Assembly (NCBI GenBank): GCA_016182805.1
Contig: JACPFV010000013.1
Location: 26,470 to 90,469 of the forward strand
Direction of reading: 5' to 3'
DNA length: 64,000 nucleotides
DNA from: Gammaproteobacteria bacterium
GTDB lineage: Bacteria > Pseudomonadota > Gammaproteobacteria > Nevskiales > Nevskiaceae
Of the stretch, positions 34,588 through 45,834 are shown piece by piece. Under the pieces are notes generated by a model. That model was not told the DNA's origin. It ran no database searches and saw nothing but the letters and a program-made list of their open reading frames with translations. A program made the position numbers and the translations under genes. The stretch's first letter is position 1. Each line of letters opens with the position of its first letter.

Positions 34588-34949
34588 ACCCGACCCGTAT
34601 CCTCGCCGCCGTGTTCGCGGCGGCGCTCGCATCCGGCTGCTCGTCCACCTCCCACTGCAAGGGCGAGCAGGACTACCAAAAAGCCCAAACCGTGCCGCCG
34701 CTGGCCGGCGTCGACGGCCTGAAGCTGCCGGAGTCGCCGTCGCCGCTGCGCATCCCGCCCAAGGCCGAGAGCGAGGTCGCGTTCGGCGAGCAGTACAAGA
34801 CCGACAACGGCAAGACCCGCTATCGCTGCCTCGACATCCCGCCGCGGCTGGAACTGCCCGAAGACAGCGCCGAGCCGGCGCCGAAGGCGGAGGAAAAGCC
34901 GAAGCCGGATGCCGCGGACGTCAAGCCGCCGGCCCTGCCGGGCTACTGA
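34584..34949 (+). CDS. Small lipoprotein downstream of dapA
   Basis: 121 residues, GTG start within the dapA stop. Signal peptide with lipobox LASGC (cysteine about 19), then a short acidic/proline-rich protein ([20 protein letters not shown], tail of [18 protein letters not shown]). Position matches bamC (nlpB), and the LRIPP wording recalls the BamC N-terminus, but the two helix-grip domains are missing. It may be a truncated BamC-like protein or an unrelated lipoprotein. Confidence 0.65.
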   Translation: MNPTRILAAVFAAALASGCSSTSHCKGEQDYQKAQTVPPLAGVDGLKLPESPSPLRIPPKAESEVAFGEQYKTDNGKTRYRCLDIPPRLELPEDSAEPAPKAEEKPKPDAADVKPPALPGY

Positions 34950-35015
34950 AATCCCCGTGCGACGGGCCGCGCATTTCGGCTAGAATGCGCGCCCTCAACC
35001 GCTTCACCCGGGTTC

Positions 35016-35290
35016 GGAGAGGTGTCCGAGGGCGGGGGCTGTTGGCGAGGCCAGGAAGGCCGAGCTTACAGCCAGCTTCAACCACGAGAGCGTTGAAGCA
35101 TCGATTTGCTGGAGAGGTGTCCGAGTGGGTGAGGCGCCGCGCCTCGCGAGCACTGCTCGCGGCGGCGCCGAACGCCTGAGGCAGGAGCCGAGGGCGGGGG
35201 CTGTTGGCGAGGCCAGGAAGGCCGAGCTTACAGCCAGCTTCAACCACGAGAGCGTTGAAGCATCGATTTGCTGGAGAGGTGTCCGAGTGG
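35016..35290 (+). repeat. Tandem 162-bp units carrying the tRNA-Ser 5' end
   Basis: A 103-base segment at 35026-35128 recurs exactly at 35188-35290 (period 162). Each copy ends in the first 18 bases of the tRNA-Ser (ggagaggtgtccgagtgg); the second runs on into the real tRNA. A third, 15-base tRNA 5' fragment (35016-35030) starts the array. Each unit also has a hairpin GCTTCAAC...GTTGAAGC (35075-35099, 35237-35261). A -10-like tagaat at 34981 could start transcription upstream of the array. This and the tRNA fill the 34950-35365 gap. Confidence 0.85.
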
Positions 35291-35365
35291 TTGAAGGAGC
35301 ACGCCTGGAAAGCGTGTATACGGTCACAAGCCGTATCGCGGGTTCGAATCCCGCCCTCTCCGCCA
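35273..35365 (+). tRNA. tRNA-Ser(GGA)
   Basis: 93-base serine tRNA: acceptor GGAGAGG pairs with CCTCTCC, D-arm tgtccgagtggttgaagga, anticodon stem-loop GCACGCCTGGAAAGCGTGT with anticodon GGA, a long variable arm (tacggtcacaagccgta), T-arm GCGGGTTCGAATCCCGC, discriminator G and encoded CCA. The 3' end CCGCCCTCTCCG is repeated at 42588-42599. Confidence 0.97.
35351..35362 (+). other. Putative attachment repeat (left) within tRNA-Ser 3' end
   Basis: CCGCCCTCTCCG of the T-stem/acceptor strand; the exact 12-mer recurs at 42588-42599. This is the typical placement of an integrase crossover site. Confidence 0.6.
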
Positions 35366-35386
35366 GTTTTGGATTTCTACAATAGA

Positions 35387-35410
35387 GCGCCTTCGGGCGC
35401 CTTTTTCTTT
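35387..35410 (+). terminator. Rho-independent terminator after tRNA-Ser
   Basis: Stem GCGCC-TTCG-GGCGC followed by CTTTTTCTTTT. Classical form, 21 bases past the CCA. Confidence 0.85.
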
Positions 35411-35447
35411 TCCGTATCCGACCCTACTCGGTTGCCGGGTAGCTCAT

Positions 35448-35486
35448 AATATGACACTTGACATATATTGTTTGCCCTGCTAACGT
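35448..35486 (+). promoter_or_regulatory. tetR promoter with overlapping palindrome
   Basis: -35 TTGACA (35458-35463), 17-base spacer and -10 TAACGT (35481-35486). The -35 lies in an imperfect palindrome AATATGAC...CATATATT (35448-35469). The transcription start would fall at or next to the ATG at 35493, so the message may be leaderless. The half-site AATATGAC recurs at 36110. Confidence 0.55.
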
Positions 35487-35492
35487 GGAGTC

Positions 35493-36080
35493 ATGAGCAG
35501 GACTATCGCAGCCAAGAGTGACCGCACCCGGCGCCGCATACTGAGTGCCGCGGCCACTGCGTTTCGTGAGCATGGCGTGGATCAGGTCGGGGTTCGCGAT
35601 GTAATGAAGCGCGCGGGCCTGACTCGGGGCGGGTTTTACTTTCACTTTGCCGACAAGGAAGCCTTGCTCACCGAGGCGATACGGGAGGCGGCGCAGAGCA
35701 ATACTGCGAGCCACATCGGCTGGACCGAGGGCGCCCCGCAGGGGCAGAAGCTCCAGGCCTTCGTCGAGGGTTATCTCAGCGAGGACCACCGTGACCAACC
35801 GGAACTGGGGTGCGTCGTTGCTGCCTTGGGCGGTGAGATAGGCCGCGCCAACGCGAAGCAGCGCAAAGCCTTCACCGAAGGGATCGACGTCACCCTCGAG
35901 CGGATCGCGGAGTATCTGCCTGGCGCGACCACGGCCGAGCGCCGGGCGAAGGCGGGGCTGCTGATGTCTTCCATGGCCGGCGTGTTGATGGTTTCGAGAA
36001 GCCTTTCCGATCGCAGCCGCAGCGACGCATTGCTGGCAGCCGCCCGGCAATTCTTCTCCAGAACTTTCGGCGGAGCATGA
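35493..36080 (+). CDS. TetR/AcrR-family repressor of the efflux cassette
   Basis: 195 residues. N-terminal HTH: RRRILSAAATAFREHGVDQVGVRDVMKRAGLTRGGFYFHFADKEAL; C-terminal part in the style of TetR_C-33/AcrR proteins (QPELGCVVAALGGEI). Same strand as and 63 bases before the MFP gene. Palindromes with the common half AATATGAC before itself and before the MFP gene suggest it represses both. Codon use looks less G+C-biased than in flanking housekeeping genes. Confidence 0.88.
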   Translation: MSRTIAAKSDRTRRRILSAAATAFREHGVDQVGVRDVMKRAGLTRGGFYFHFADKEALLTEAIREAAQSNTASHIGWTEGAPQGQKLQAFVEGYLSEDHRDQPELGCVVAALGGEIGRANAKQRKAFTEGIDVTLERIAEYLPGATTAERRAKAGLLMSSMAGVLMVSRSLSDRSRSDALLAAARQFFSRTFGGA

Positions 36081-36109
36081 CGACATGTCCCGCTTTCCTC
36101 GTGCCATAA

Positions 36110-36137
36110 AATATGACCGTGGTCCTATTATAAGGAG
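36110..36137 (+). promoter_or_regulatory. Operator, -10 and ribosome-binding site before the MFP gene
   Basis: Palindrome AATATGAC-CGTG-GTCCTATT (36110-36129) overlaps a -10-like TATTAT (36126-36131), followed by the Shine-Dalgarno AAGGAG six bases before ATG 36144. Well placed for repression by the TetR protein. Confidence 0.6.
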
Positions 36138-36143
36138 CGTGCT

Positions 36144-37274
36144 ATGAGCCATGTCCTCGGTGATCGCGCCGGGCCGTCCGGTTTGGCCTACCCCATCGCG
36201 TTGGCCTTGCCGTTGGCGCTGGCCGCTTGCGTTGACGCGGCGCCAGCCGATCCGCGCACCGAGGCGCCGCTGGTCCGCGCCGCCGTCGTCCAGGAGGCCG
36301 CCCCGGCGTCGCGTTCGTTTTCCGGGACCGTAGCCGCCCGGGTGCAGAGCGACCTGGGGTTTCGCGTCTCCGGCAAGGTGCTGGCCCGGCTCGTGGATGC
36401 CGGGCAAGCCGTCAAGCGCGGTCAGCCGCTCATGCGCATCGACGCCATCGACTTGAAGCTTGCTGCAGTTGCGCAGGAGGAGGCAGTCACGGCGGCACGC
36501 GCGCGGGCGCTGCAGGCCGCAGAGGATGAAGCCCGCTACCGCGACCTGCTGGGCACCGGCGCCGTCTCGGCTTCGGCCCATGACCAGGTCAAGGCCGCTT
36601 CGGATGCCGCCAAAGCGCAACTCAGTGCCGCGGAAGCCCAAGCCGACGTTGCCCGCAACGCGAGCCGTTACACGGAACTCGTGGCCGATGCGGATGGAAT
36701 CGTTATGGAAACGTTGGCCGAGGCCGGCCAGGTGGTCGGCGCCGGGCAGCCTGTGGTACGCCTCGCCCATGCCGGGCGTCGGGAGGCGGTTGTGCAGTTG
36801 CCGGAGACCCTGCGTCCTGCGCTCGACTCGGTCGTACAGGCCACACTCTTCAGCAGAGAGGCCGTCAGCGTTGCGGCCAGACTGCGGCAGCTCTCGAATG
36901 TGGCAGACCGATTCACGCGCACTTTCGAGGCGCGGTATGTGCTGGAGGGGGAGCTGGCCAACGCACCATTGGGCAGCACGGTTACGATCCGGATCGCAGG
37001 CGAGCAGCCGCAAGACAGCTTGCAAGTGCCGATCGGTTCCCTGTTCGACGTGGGCAAGGGACCCGGCGTATGGGTCATCGACGGCGAACCGGCAAAGGTT
37101 TCCTGGCGCCCGGTCGCGATCCATGAGCTCGAGGACGATGGCGCGCGTGTCTCCGGTGCACTCAAGCAAGGCGATCGCATCGTTGCGCTCGGCGCGCACC
37201 TGCTGCGCGACGGCGAGCCCGTCCGCGTCGCCGGCGAGGTCGCCGCCGCTGCAGCCGCGGGAGCCAGCCCGTGA
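36144..37274 (+). CDS. RND efflux periplasmic adaptor (membrane fusion) lipoprotein
   Basis: 376 residues. Signal peptide with lipobox LAAC (cysteine about 29). Biotinyl-lipoyl halves GFRVSGKVLARLVDAGQAVKRGQPLMRID and ADADGIVMETLAEAGQVVGAGQPV surround an alpha-hairpin (about 108-170); beta-barrel and proximal domains follow. Links the inner-membrane pump to the outer-membrane channel. The stop overlaps the pump start (GTGA). Confidence 0.92.
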   Translation: MSHVLGDRAGPSGLAYPIALALPLALAACVDAAPADPRTEAPLVRAAVVQEAAPASRSFSGTVAARVQSDLGFRVSGKVLARLVDAGQAVKRGQPLMRIDAIDLKLAAVAQEEAVTAARARALQAAEDEARYRDLLGTGAVSASAHDQVKAASDAAKAQLSAAEAQADVARNASRYTELVADADGIVMETLAEAGQVVGAGQPVVRLAHAGRREAVVQLPETLRPALDSVVQATLFSREAVSVAARLRQLSNVADRFTRTFEARYVLEGELANAPLGSTVTIRIAGEQPQDSLQVPIGSLFDVGKGPGVWVIDGEPAKVSWRPVAIHELEDDGARVSGALKQGDRIVALGAHLLRDGEPVRVAGEVAAAAAAGASP

Positions 37275-40200
37275 GCCCCGATGTGAACGAGAGCCGCTTC
37301 AACCTGTCGGCGCTCGCCGTACGCGAGCGCTCCGTGACTCTGTTCCTGATCTTCCTGATCTCGCTGGCGGGGCTTGTTTCGTTTTTCAAACTGGGGCGCG
37401 CCGAGGATCCGGCCTTCACGATCAAGGCGATGACGATCGTCACGGCCTGGCCGGGAGCCACCGCTCAGGAAATGCAGGACCAGGTCGCGGAGAAGCTCGA
37501 AAAGCGCATGCAGGAACTGCGCTGGTACGACCGCACGGAGACCTTCACGAGGCCCGGCCTGGCCTTCACGACCGTGAGTTTGCGGGACGTTACGCCGCCC
37601 TCGGAGGTGCAGGAAGAGTTCTATCAGGCCCGAAAGAAAGTCAGCGACGAGGCCGTCCGCCTCCCGCCTGGCGTGATCGGACCGATGGTCAACGACGAGT
37701 ACGCGGACGTCACGTTTGCCCTCTTCGCGCTCAAGGCCAAAGGTGAGCCGCAGCGCTTGCTGGTACGCGAGGCCGAAGCGCTACGCCAGCGACTGCTGCA
37801 TGTGGCAGGCGTGAAGAAGGTCAACATCATCGGCGAGCAGCCCGAGCGCATCTACGTCGAGTTCTCGCATGAGCGTTTGGCGACGCTGGGTGTCAGCCCG
37901 CTGGACATGTTCGCCGCGCTCAATGGCCAGAACGCCCTGACGCCGGCGGGCTCGGTGGAAACCAAGGGGCCGCAGGTATCCATCCGGTTGGACGGTTCGT
38001 TCGACGAACTGCAGAAGATCCGCGACACGCCGGTGGTGACGCAGGGCCGCACGCTGAAGCTGTCGGACATCGCCACCGTCGAGCGCGGCTACGAGGACCC
38101 GCCGACGTTCATGATCCGCAACGGCGGCGAGCCTGCCCTGCTGCTCGGCATCGTCATGCGCGCCGGCTGGAACGGGCTCGACTTGGGCAAGGCGCTGGGC
38201 AAGGAAGTCGCTGCGATCAGCGCCGAGCTGCCGCTGGGCATGAGCCTGACCAAGGTCACCGACCAGGCCGTCAACATCAGCACGGCGGTGGATGAGTTCA
38301 TGGTCAAGTTCTTCTTTGCGCTGCTGGTGGTCATGCTGGTGAGTTTCGTGAGCATGGGCTGGCGCGTGGGGCTCGTGGTGGCTGCGGCTGTGCCACTGAC
38401 GCTTGCGGCGGTCTTCACGGTGATGGCGGCGACCGGCAAGAACTTCGACCGCATCACCCTGGGATCCCTGGTCCTGGCGCTGGGCCTGCTCGTGGACGAC
38501 GCGATCATCGCCATCGAAATGATGGTGGTGAAGATGCAAGAGGGCTTCAGCCGCATCAAAGCCTCGGCTTACGCCTGGAGCCATACCGCCGCGCCGATGC
38601 TCTCGGGCACGCTGGTCACAGCCGTCGGCTTCATGCCGAACGGCTTCGCCCGATCCACCGCAGGCGAGTACACCAGCAACATGTTCTGGATCGTCGGCAT
38701 CGCCTTGATCGCGTCGTGGGTCGTCGCCGTGGTCTTCACGCCTTACCTGGGCGTGAATCTGCTGCCCGACTTCAAGAAGGTCGAAGGCGGCCACGACGCG
38801 CTCTACGACACACCGCGTTACAACAATCTGCGCCGCGTGCTCGAGCGCGTCATCGCACGCAAGTGGTGGATCGCCGGTTCGGTGGTCGGTCTGTTTGTGC
38901 TGGCCATCCTCGGCATGGGATTGGTCAAGAAGCAGTTCTTCCCGACCTCCGATCGCCCGGAGGTGCTGGTCGAGGTGCAGATGCCATACGGCACCTCGAT
39001 CGGGCAGACCAGCGCCGCCACGGCGAAGGTCGAAGCCTGGCTGGCCAAGCAGGACGAGGCCGAGATCTTCACGGCCTATGTCGGCCAGGGCGCGCCACGC
39101 TTCTTTCTGGCCATGAACCCGGAACTGCCCGATCCGTCATTTGCCAAGATCGTGGTCCGGACCGGGAGCCAGGACGAGCGCGAGGCGCTGAAACATCGGC
39201 TTCGCCACGCAATCGCCGAGGGCCTCGCCCCTGAGGCGCGCGTGCGGGTCACCCAACTCGTGTTTGGTCCCCCTTCGCCGTTCCCGGTCGCCTACCGGGT
39301 CACCGGACCCGACGCCCGCAAGCTGCGCGAAATCGCGGCCGAAGTGCAGCAGGTCATGGATTCCAGCCCGATGATGCGCACGGTCAACATGGACTGGGGA
39401 ACGCGCACGCCCACGTTGCACTTCAGCCTGCAGCAGGACCGCTTGCCGGCCATGGGCCTCACTTCCAGCGCCGTGGCGCAGCAGTTGCAGTTCCTGCTGA
39501 GCGGCGTGCCGGTCACCGCCGTGCGCGAAGACATTCGCACGGTGCAGGTCGTGGCCCGATCGGCGGGCGGTATCCGGCTCGACCCGGCCAGGATCGGCGA
39601 CGTCACGCTGGCCGGCGCCAACGGGCAGCGCATCCCGCTGTCGCAGGTGGGCACGGTCGACGTGCGCATGGAGGAACCGATCATGCGCTGGCGCGACCGC
39701 ATGCCGACGATCACGGTCCGCGGCGACATCGCCGAAGGCTTGCAGCCGCCGGACGTTTCGGCGGCGATTACCCGGCGGCTCCAGCCCATCATGGACAAGC
39801 TGCCGGGCGGCTACCGCATCGAAGAAGCGGGCTCCATCGAGGAATCCGCCAAGGCGTCGAAAGCCATCTTGCCGATGTTGCCCATCATGCTGGCCATCAC
39901 GCTGCTCATCCTCATCCTGCAGGTGCGTTCGATCTCGGCGATGGCGATGGTGTTCCTGACCAGCCCGCTCGGCCTGATCGGCGTGGTGCCCACCCTGATT
40001 CTTTTCCAGCAGCCATTCGGCATCAACGCGCTGGTCGGCCTGATTGCGCTCTCGGGAATCCTGATGCGCAACACGCTGATCCTCATCGGGCAGATCCATC
40101 ACAACGAACAGGCGGGACTGGATCCGCTACGCGCGGTCGTCGAAGCCACCGTGCAGCGTGCCCGGCCGGTGATCCTGACAGCGCTGGCCGCCATCCTCGC

Positions 40201-40450
40201 TTTCATCCCGCTCACCCAGTCGGTGTTCTGGGGAACGCTTGCTTACACCCTCATCGGCGGCACCCTCGCCGGAACGATCCTGACACTGGTGTTCCTGCCG
40301 GCCATGTACTCCATCTGGTTCAGGATCGGGCTCGGTGACGTGAGCCCGGCCGCAGAAAGAGAAAGGCGGCTGGACAGGCCATCGCGCTCGGCTCCACTCG
40401 CAGACTCGAGCCAACTGCCGCTGGACGCAGCGGCAAGCGAACACGCATGA
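37271..40450 (+). CDS. RND multidrug efflux permease
   Basis: 1059 residues, AcrB-like. N-terminal TM1 (TLFLIFLISLAGLVSFFKL), porter domain, TM4 with the proton-relay pair in LVLALGLLVDDAIIAIEMM, and C-terminal TM8-12 ending LVFLPAMYSIWFRIG. Hydrophobic or amphiphilic substrates are likely, but the type cannot be told. GTG start within the MFP stop; the stop overlaps the next gene's first ATG, so the cassette is one operon. Confidence 0.94.
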   Translation: MSPDVNESRFNLSALAVRERSVTLFLIFLISLAGLVSFFKLGRAEDPAFTIKAMTIVTAWPGATAQEMQDQVAEKLEKRMQELRWYDRTETFTRPGLAFTTVSLRDVTPPSEVQEEFYQARKKVSDEAVRLPPGVIGPMVNDEYADVTFALFALKAKGEPQRLLVREAEALRQRLLHVAGVKKVNIIGEQPERIYVEFSHERLATLGVSPLDMFAALNGQNALTPAGSVETKGPQVSIRLDGSFDELQKIRDTPVVTQGRTLKLSDIATVERGYEDPPTFMIRNGGEPALLLGIVMRAGWNGLDLGKALGKEVAAISAELPLGMSLTKVTDQAVNISTAVDEFMVKFFFALLVVMLVSFVSMGWRVGLVVAAAVPLTLAAVFTVMAATGKNFDRITLGSLVLALGLLVDDAIIAIEMMVVKMQEGFSRIKASAYAWSHTAAPMLSGTLVTAVGFMPNGFARSTAGEYTSNMFWIVGIALIASWVVAVVFTPYLGVNLLPDFKKVEGGHDALYDTPRYNNLRRVLERVIARKWWIAGSVVGLFVLAILGMGLVKKQFFPTSDRPEVLVEVQMPYGTSIGQTSAATAKVEAWLAKQDEAEIFTAYVGQGAPRFFLAMNPELPDPSFAKIVVRTGSQDEREALKHRLRHAIAEGLAPEARVRVTQLVFGPPSPFPVAYRVTGPDARKLREIAAEVQQVMDSSPMMRTVNMDWGTRTPTLHFSLQQDRLPAMGLTSSAVAQQLQFLLSGVPVTAVREDIRTVQVVARSAGGIRLDPARIGDVTLAGANGQRIPLSQVGTVDVRMEEPIMRWRDRMPTITVRGDIAEGLQPPDVSAAITRRLQPIMDKLPGGYRIEEAGSIEESAKASKAILPMLPIMLAITLLILILQVRSISAMAMVFLTSPLGLIGVVPTLILFQQPFGINALVGLIALSGILMRNTLILIGQIHHNEQAGLDPLRAVVEATVQRARPVILTALAAILAFIPLTQSVFWGTLAYTLIGGTLAGTILTLVFLPAMYSIWFRIGLGDVSPAAERERRLDRPSRSAPLADSSQLPLDAAASEHA

Positions 40451-40482
40451 CCGCGCCCTATACGCGGGGACTGGAGGGTTCC

Positions 40483-40956
40483 ATGACACACAAGGCAAAA
40501 CTCGATGGCGAAGACCTGTACCTCGACGATCTTCAGGTCGGGCAGCGGTTCGCGACCGGATCGCATGTCATTTCCGAAAGCGAAATCAAGGCGTTCGCGG
40601 CCCAGTTCGATCCGCAACCGTTTCATCTCGACGATGAAGCGGCGAAACGCAGCATTTTTGGCGGCCTCGCAGCGAGCGGCTGGCACACGGCTGCAATCAC
40701 CATGCGCCTGCTGGTGGAAAGCGAGCCGCGCATCGCCGGCGGACTTATTGGCGTGCATGGACACATCAGCTGGCTGCGACCGACCCGACCCAGCGATGTG
40801 CTCACGGTCGAAAGCGAGGTGATCGAGGTAACGCCCTCGCCGGGCAAGCCGGATCGCGGCCACGTCACGATGCGCAGCAATACTCGCAATCAGCGCGGCG
40901 AAGTCGTGCAGCTCATGTCCTTCAAGCTCTTGGCGAAGCGTCGGAGTCCGAAATGA
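40483..40956 (+). CDS. MaoC-like (R)-specific dehydratase/hydratase within the efflux operon
   Basis: 157 residues. Hot-dog fold of the MaoC type: DLQVGQRFATGSHVISESEIKAFAAQFDPQPFHLDDEAAKRSIFGGLAASGWHTAAITMRLL, with the catalytic Asp/His region DPQPFHLDD. Acts on acyl-CoA or similar thioesters in the family. ATG 40483 follows ggaggg; ATG 40447, overlapping the pump stop, would add 12 residues. The stop overlaps the outer-membrane gene start (ATGA). An enzyme gene here is unusual; perhaps it modifies the pump substrate. Confidence 0.85.
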   Translation: MTHKAKLDGEDLYLDDLQVGQRFATGSHVISESEIKAFAAQFDPQPFHLDDEAAKRSIFGGLAASGWHTAAITMRLLVESEPRIAGGLIGVHGHISWLRPTRPSDVLTVESEVIEVTPSPGKPDRGHVTMRSNTRNQRGEVVQLMSFKLLAKRRSPK

Positions 40957-42443
40957 ACGGCACCAGCACGCATGCGATCGTGAAAGCATCTGTGAGCGAT
41001 GCCCGGACACACGCAGCGCTGGTCGCCAGCCTGTTGTGCGGCTGCGCCGTGGGACCTGACTACATGCGGCCCGACGTGTCCATGCCGGAGCGGTTCCACG
41101 GCCAAGCCGCAGTTGATCGCCGGGAGGCAACCGCCAGTGCGGACCTCGCCGCATGGTGGACGGCTTTCGGCGATCCGCAGCTGGCTCGCTTCGTCACGCG
41201 AGCGCTGGAACAAAACCTTGATCTCGCGCAGGCCTCCGCGCGTGTGGCGCAAGGGCGCGCTGGGCTTGGTGCGGCCAATGCTGCATTGCTGCCCTCGGGC
41301 AATGTCACCGGCCAGGCGGCCCGGGCCTACCAATCCGTCGAGACTCCCTTTGGGAAAACATTGAGCTCGTCACCCGAGTTCGACCGCTACGGCAATTCCT
41401 ACGAGGCCAATCTCGGCGCGGCCTGGGAACTGGACCTGTTCGGAGGTCTGCGCCGTGGACGGGAAGCGGCGCTTGCCGAGTACCAGGCGTCGGAAGCCGG
41501 CGCCACCGCTACGCGACTGGCCGTGGCGGCACTGACCGCCGACATCTACATCAGTATCCGCGGGCTGCAAACGCGTCTGAACGTCGCGCAACGGCAAGTG
41601 CAGACGCAGCAGGAACTGCTCTCAACCATCAGGCAGCTGCACAGCAAGGGGTTGGCGGCCGAACTTCAGGTGTGGCAGGCCGAAGGTGCACTTGACCAGG
41701 TTCGGGCGACCGTACCGGTTCTCGAGACGGGTCTGGACGCGGCAATGAACGCTCTGGATGTGATGCTGGGCTCCCCGCCCGGGACGCATCGCGCGGAGCT
41801 CACGGAAGCTGGCGTGGTCCCGGTCGCCCCGAAGCTCACGGCTACCGGATCACCGGCTGAGCTGCTCAGGCGGCGGCCTGATCTGATCGTGGCGGAGCGG
41901 CGCCTGGCCGCATCGAACGCGCGGATCGGTGTCGCCGTCTCCGAGTACTACCCCAAGCTTTCGCTGAGCGGGCTGATCGGCAGCGCTGCGGTGTCCGGGG
42001 GCGACCTATTTACGAGCGGCGCCGGCCAAGCTGCCGGCGTACTGGGTCTGCGCTGGCGCCTGTTCGATTTCGGCCGCATCAACGCCCAGATCGACTTGGC
42101 CAAGGGCCAGGAGGCCGAAATGTTGGCTGCTTATCGCCTGGCTGTGCTCCGTGCCACGGAGGACGTCGAGAACGCCTTTTCGGCCTTGGTCAGGCGCGAG
42201 GAGCAGGCTGGAGTACTGGCCCATGCAGTGGACTCGCTCGGTCGCGCGCGGGGAGCTTCGTTTGCGGCATACCAAAAAGGTGTCGTCAGCCTGATCGAGG
42301 TCTTGCAGGCCGACGAAAACCTGCTGCGTGCCTCCGATGCGCGAGCACAGGCGCAGACGGAGGCGGCTCGCGCAGCGGTCGCCGCCTTCAGGGCGCTCGG
42401 CGGCGGTTGGCAACACTACGACGCGGTAGCAATCACGCCGTGA
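40953..42443 (+). CDS. RND efflux outer-membrane lipoprotein (NodT/OprM family)
   Basis: 496 residues. Signal peptide with lipobox LLCGC (cysteine about 31) and the OprM-type start AVGPDYMRPD. Tandem OEP repeats with long helices; marks ANLGAAWELDLFGGLRRGREAALAEYQASEAG, LLRRRPDLIVAERRLAASNARIGVAVSEYYPKLSLSG and FDFGRINAQID. Forms the TolC-like exit duct for the upstream pump. Last gene of the cassette, ended by a hairpin at 42447. Confidence 0.92.
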   Translation: MNGTSTHAIVKASVSDARTHAALVASLLCGCAVGPDYMRPDVSMPERFHGQAAVDRREATASADLAAWWTAFGDPQLARFVTRALEQNLDLAQASARVAQGRAGLGAANAALLPSGNVTGQAARAYQSVETPFGKTLSSSPEFDRYGNSYEANLGAAWELDLFGGLRRGREAALAEYQASEAGATATRLAVAALTADIYISIRGLQTRLNVAQRQVQTQQELLSTIRQLHSKGLAAELQVWQAEGALDQVRATVPVLETGLDAAMNALDVMLGSPPGTHRAELTEAGVVPVAPKLTATGSPAELLRRRPDLIVAERRLAASNARIGVAVSEYYPKLSLSGLIGSAAVSGGDLFTSGAGQAAGVLGLRWRLFDFGRINAQIDLAKGQEAEMLAAYRLAVLRATEDVENAFSALVRREEQAGVLAHAVDSLGRARGASFAAYQKGVVSLIEVLQADENLLRASDARAQAQTEAARAAVAAFRALGGGWQHYDAVAITP

Positions 42444-42446
42444 CCC

Positions 42447-42465
42447 GCCGCTGGCCGTCAGCGGC
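42447..42465 (+). terminator. Hairpin after the outer-membrane efflux gene
   Basis: GCCGCTG-GCCGT-CAGCGGC, starting four bases after the stop. No T-run. Confidence 0.5.
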
Positions 42466-42587
42466 CATCAAGCCCGCATCAATGACTTCGATCCAGTGCC
42501 CAGTTTCATGTAGCCTGCCCCGCCAAGTCGCGCCCTCGCGAACAACAGCCCAGCCCCCCACATCGGCAGGAGACCGCGAAGGTCGAT

Positions 42588-42599
42588 CCGCCCTCTCCG
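42588..42599 (+). other. Putative attachment repeat (right) of the efflux island
   Basis: CCGCCCTCTCCG, identical to the tRNA-Ser 3' end (35351-35362) and in the same orientation, one base before the stop codon of the opposing RND gene. The 122 bases between the hairpin at 42465 and this repeat show no gene. Confidence 0.55.
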
Positions 42600-42600
42600 G

Positions 42601-45830
<3,230 letters not shown>

Positions 45831-45834
<4 letters not shown>

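Noticed and set aside
34921..35385. Small open frames with repeated [14 protein letters not shown] peptides
   Set aside because: They arise from the tandem tRNA-associated repeats; no start signals and the region is better explained as RNA gene and repeats.
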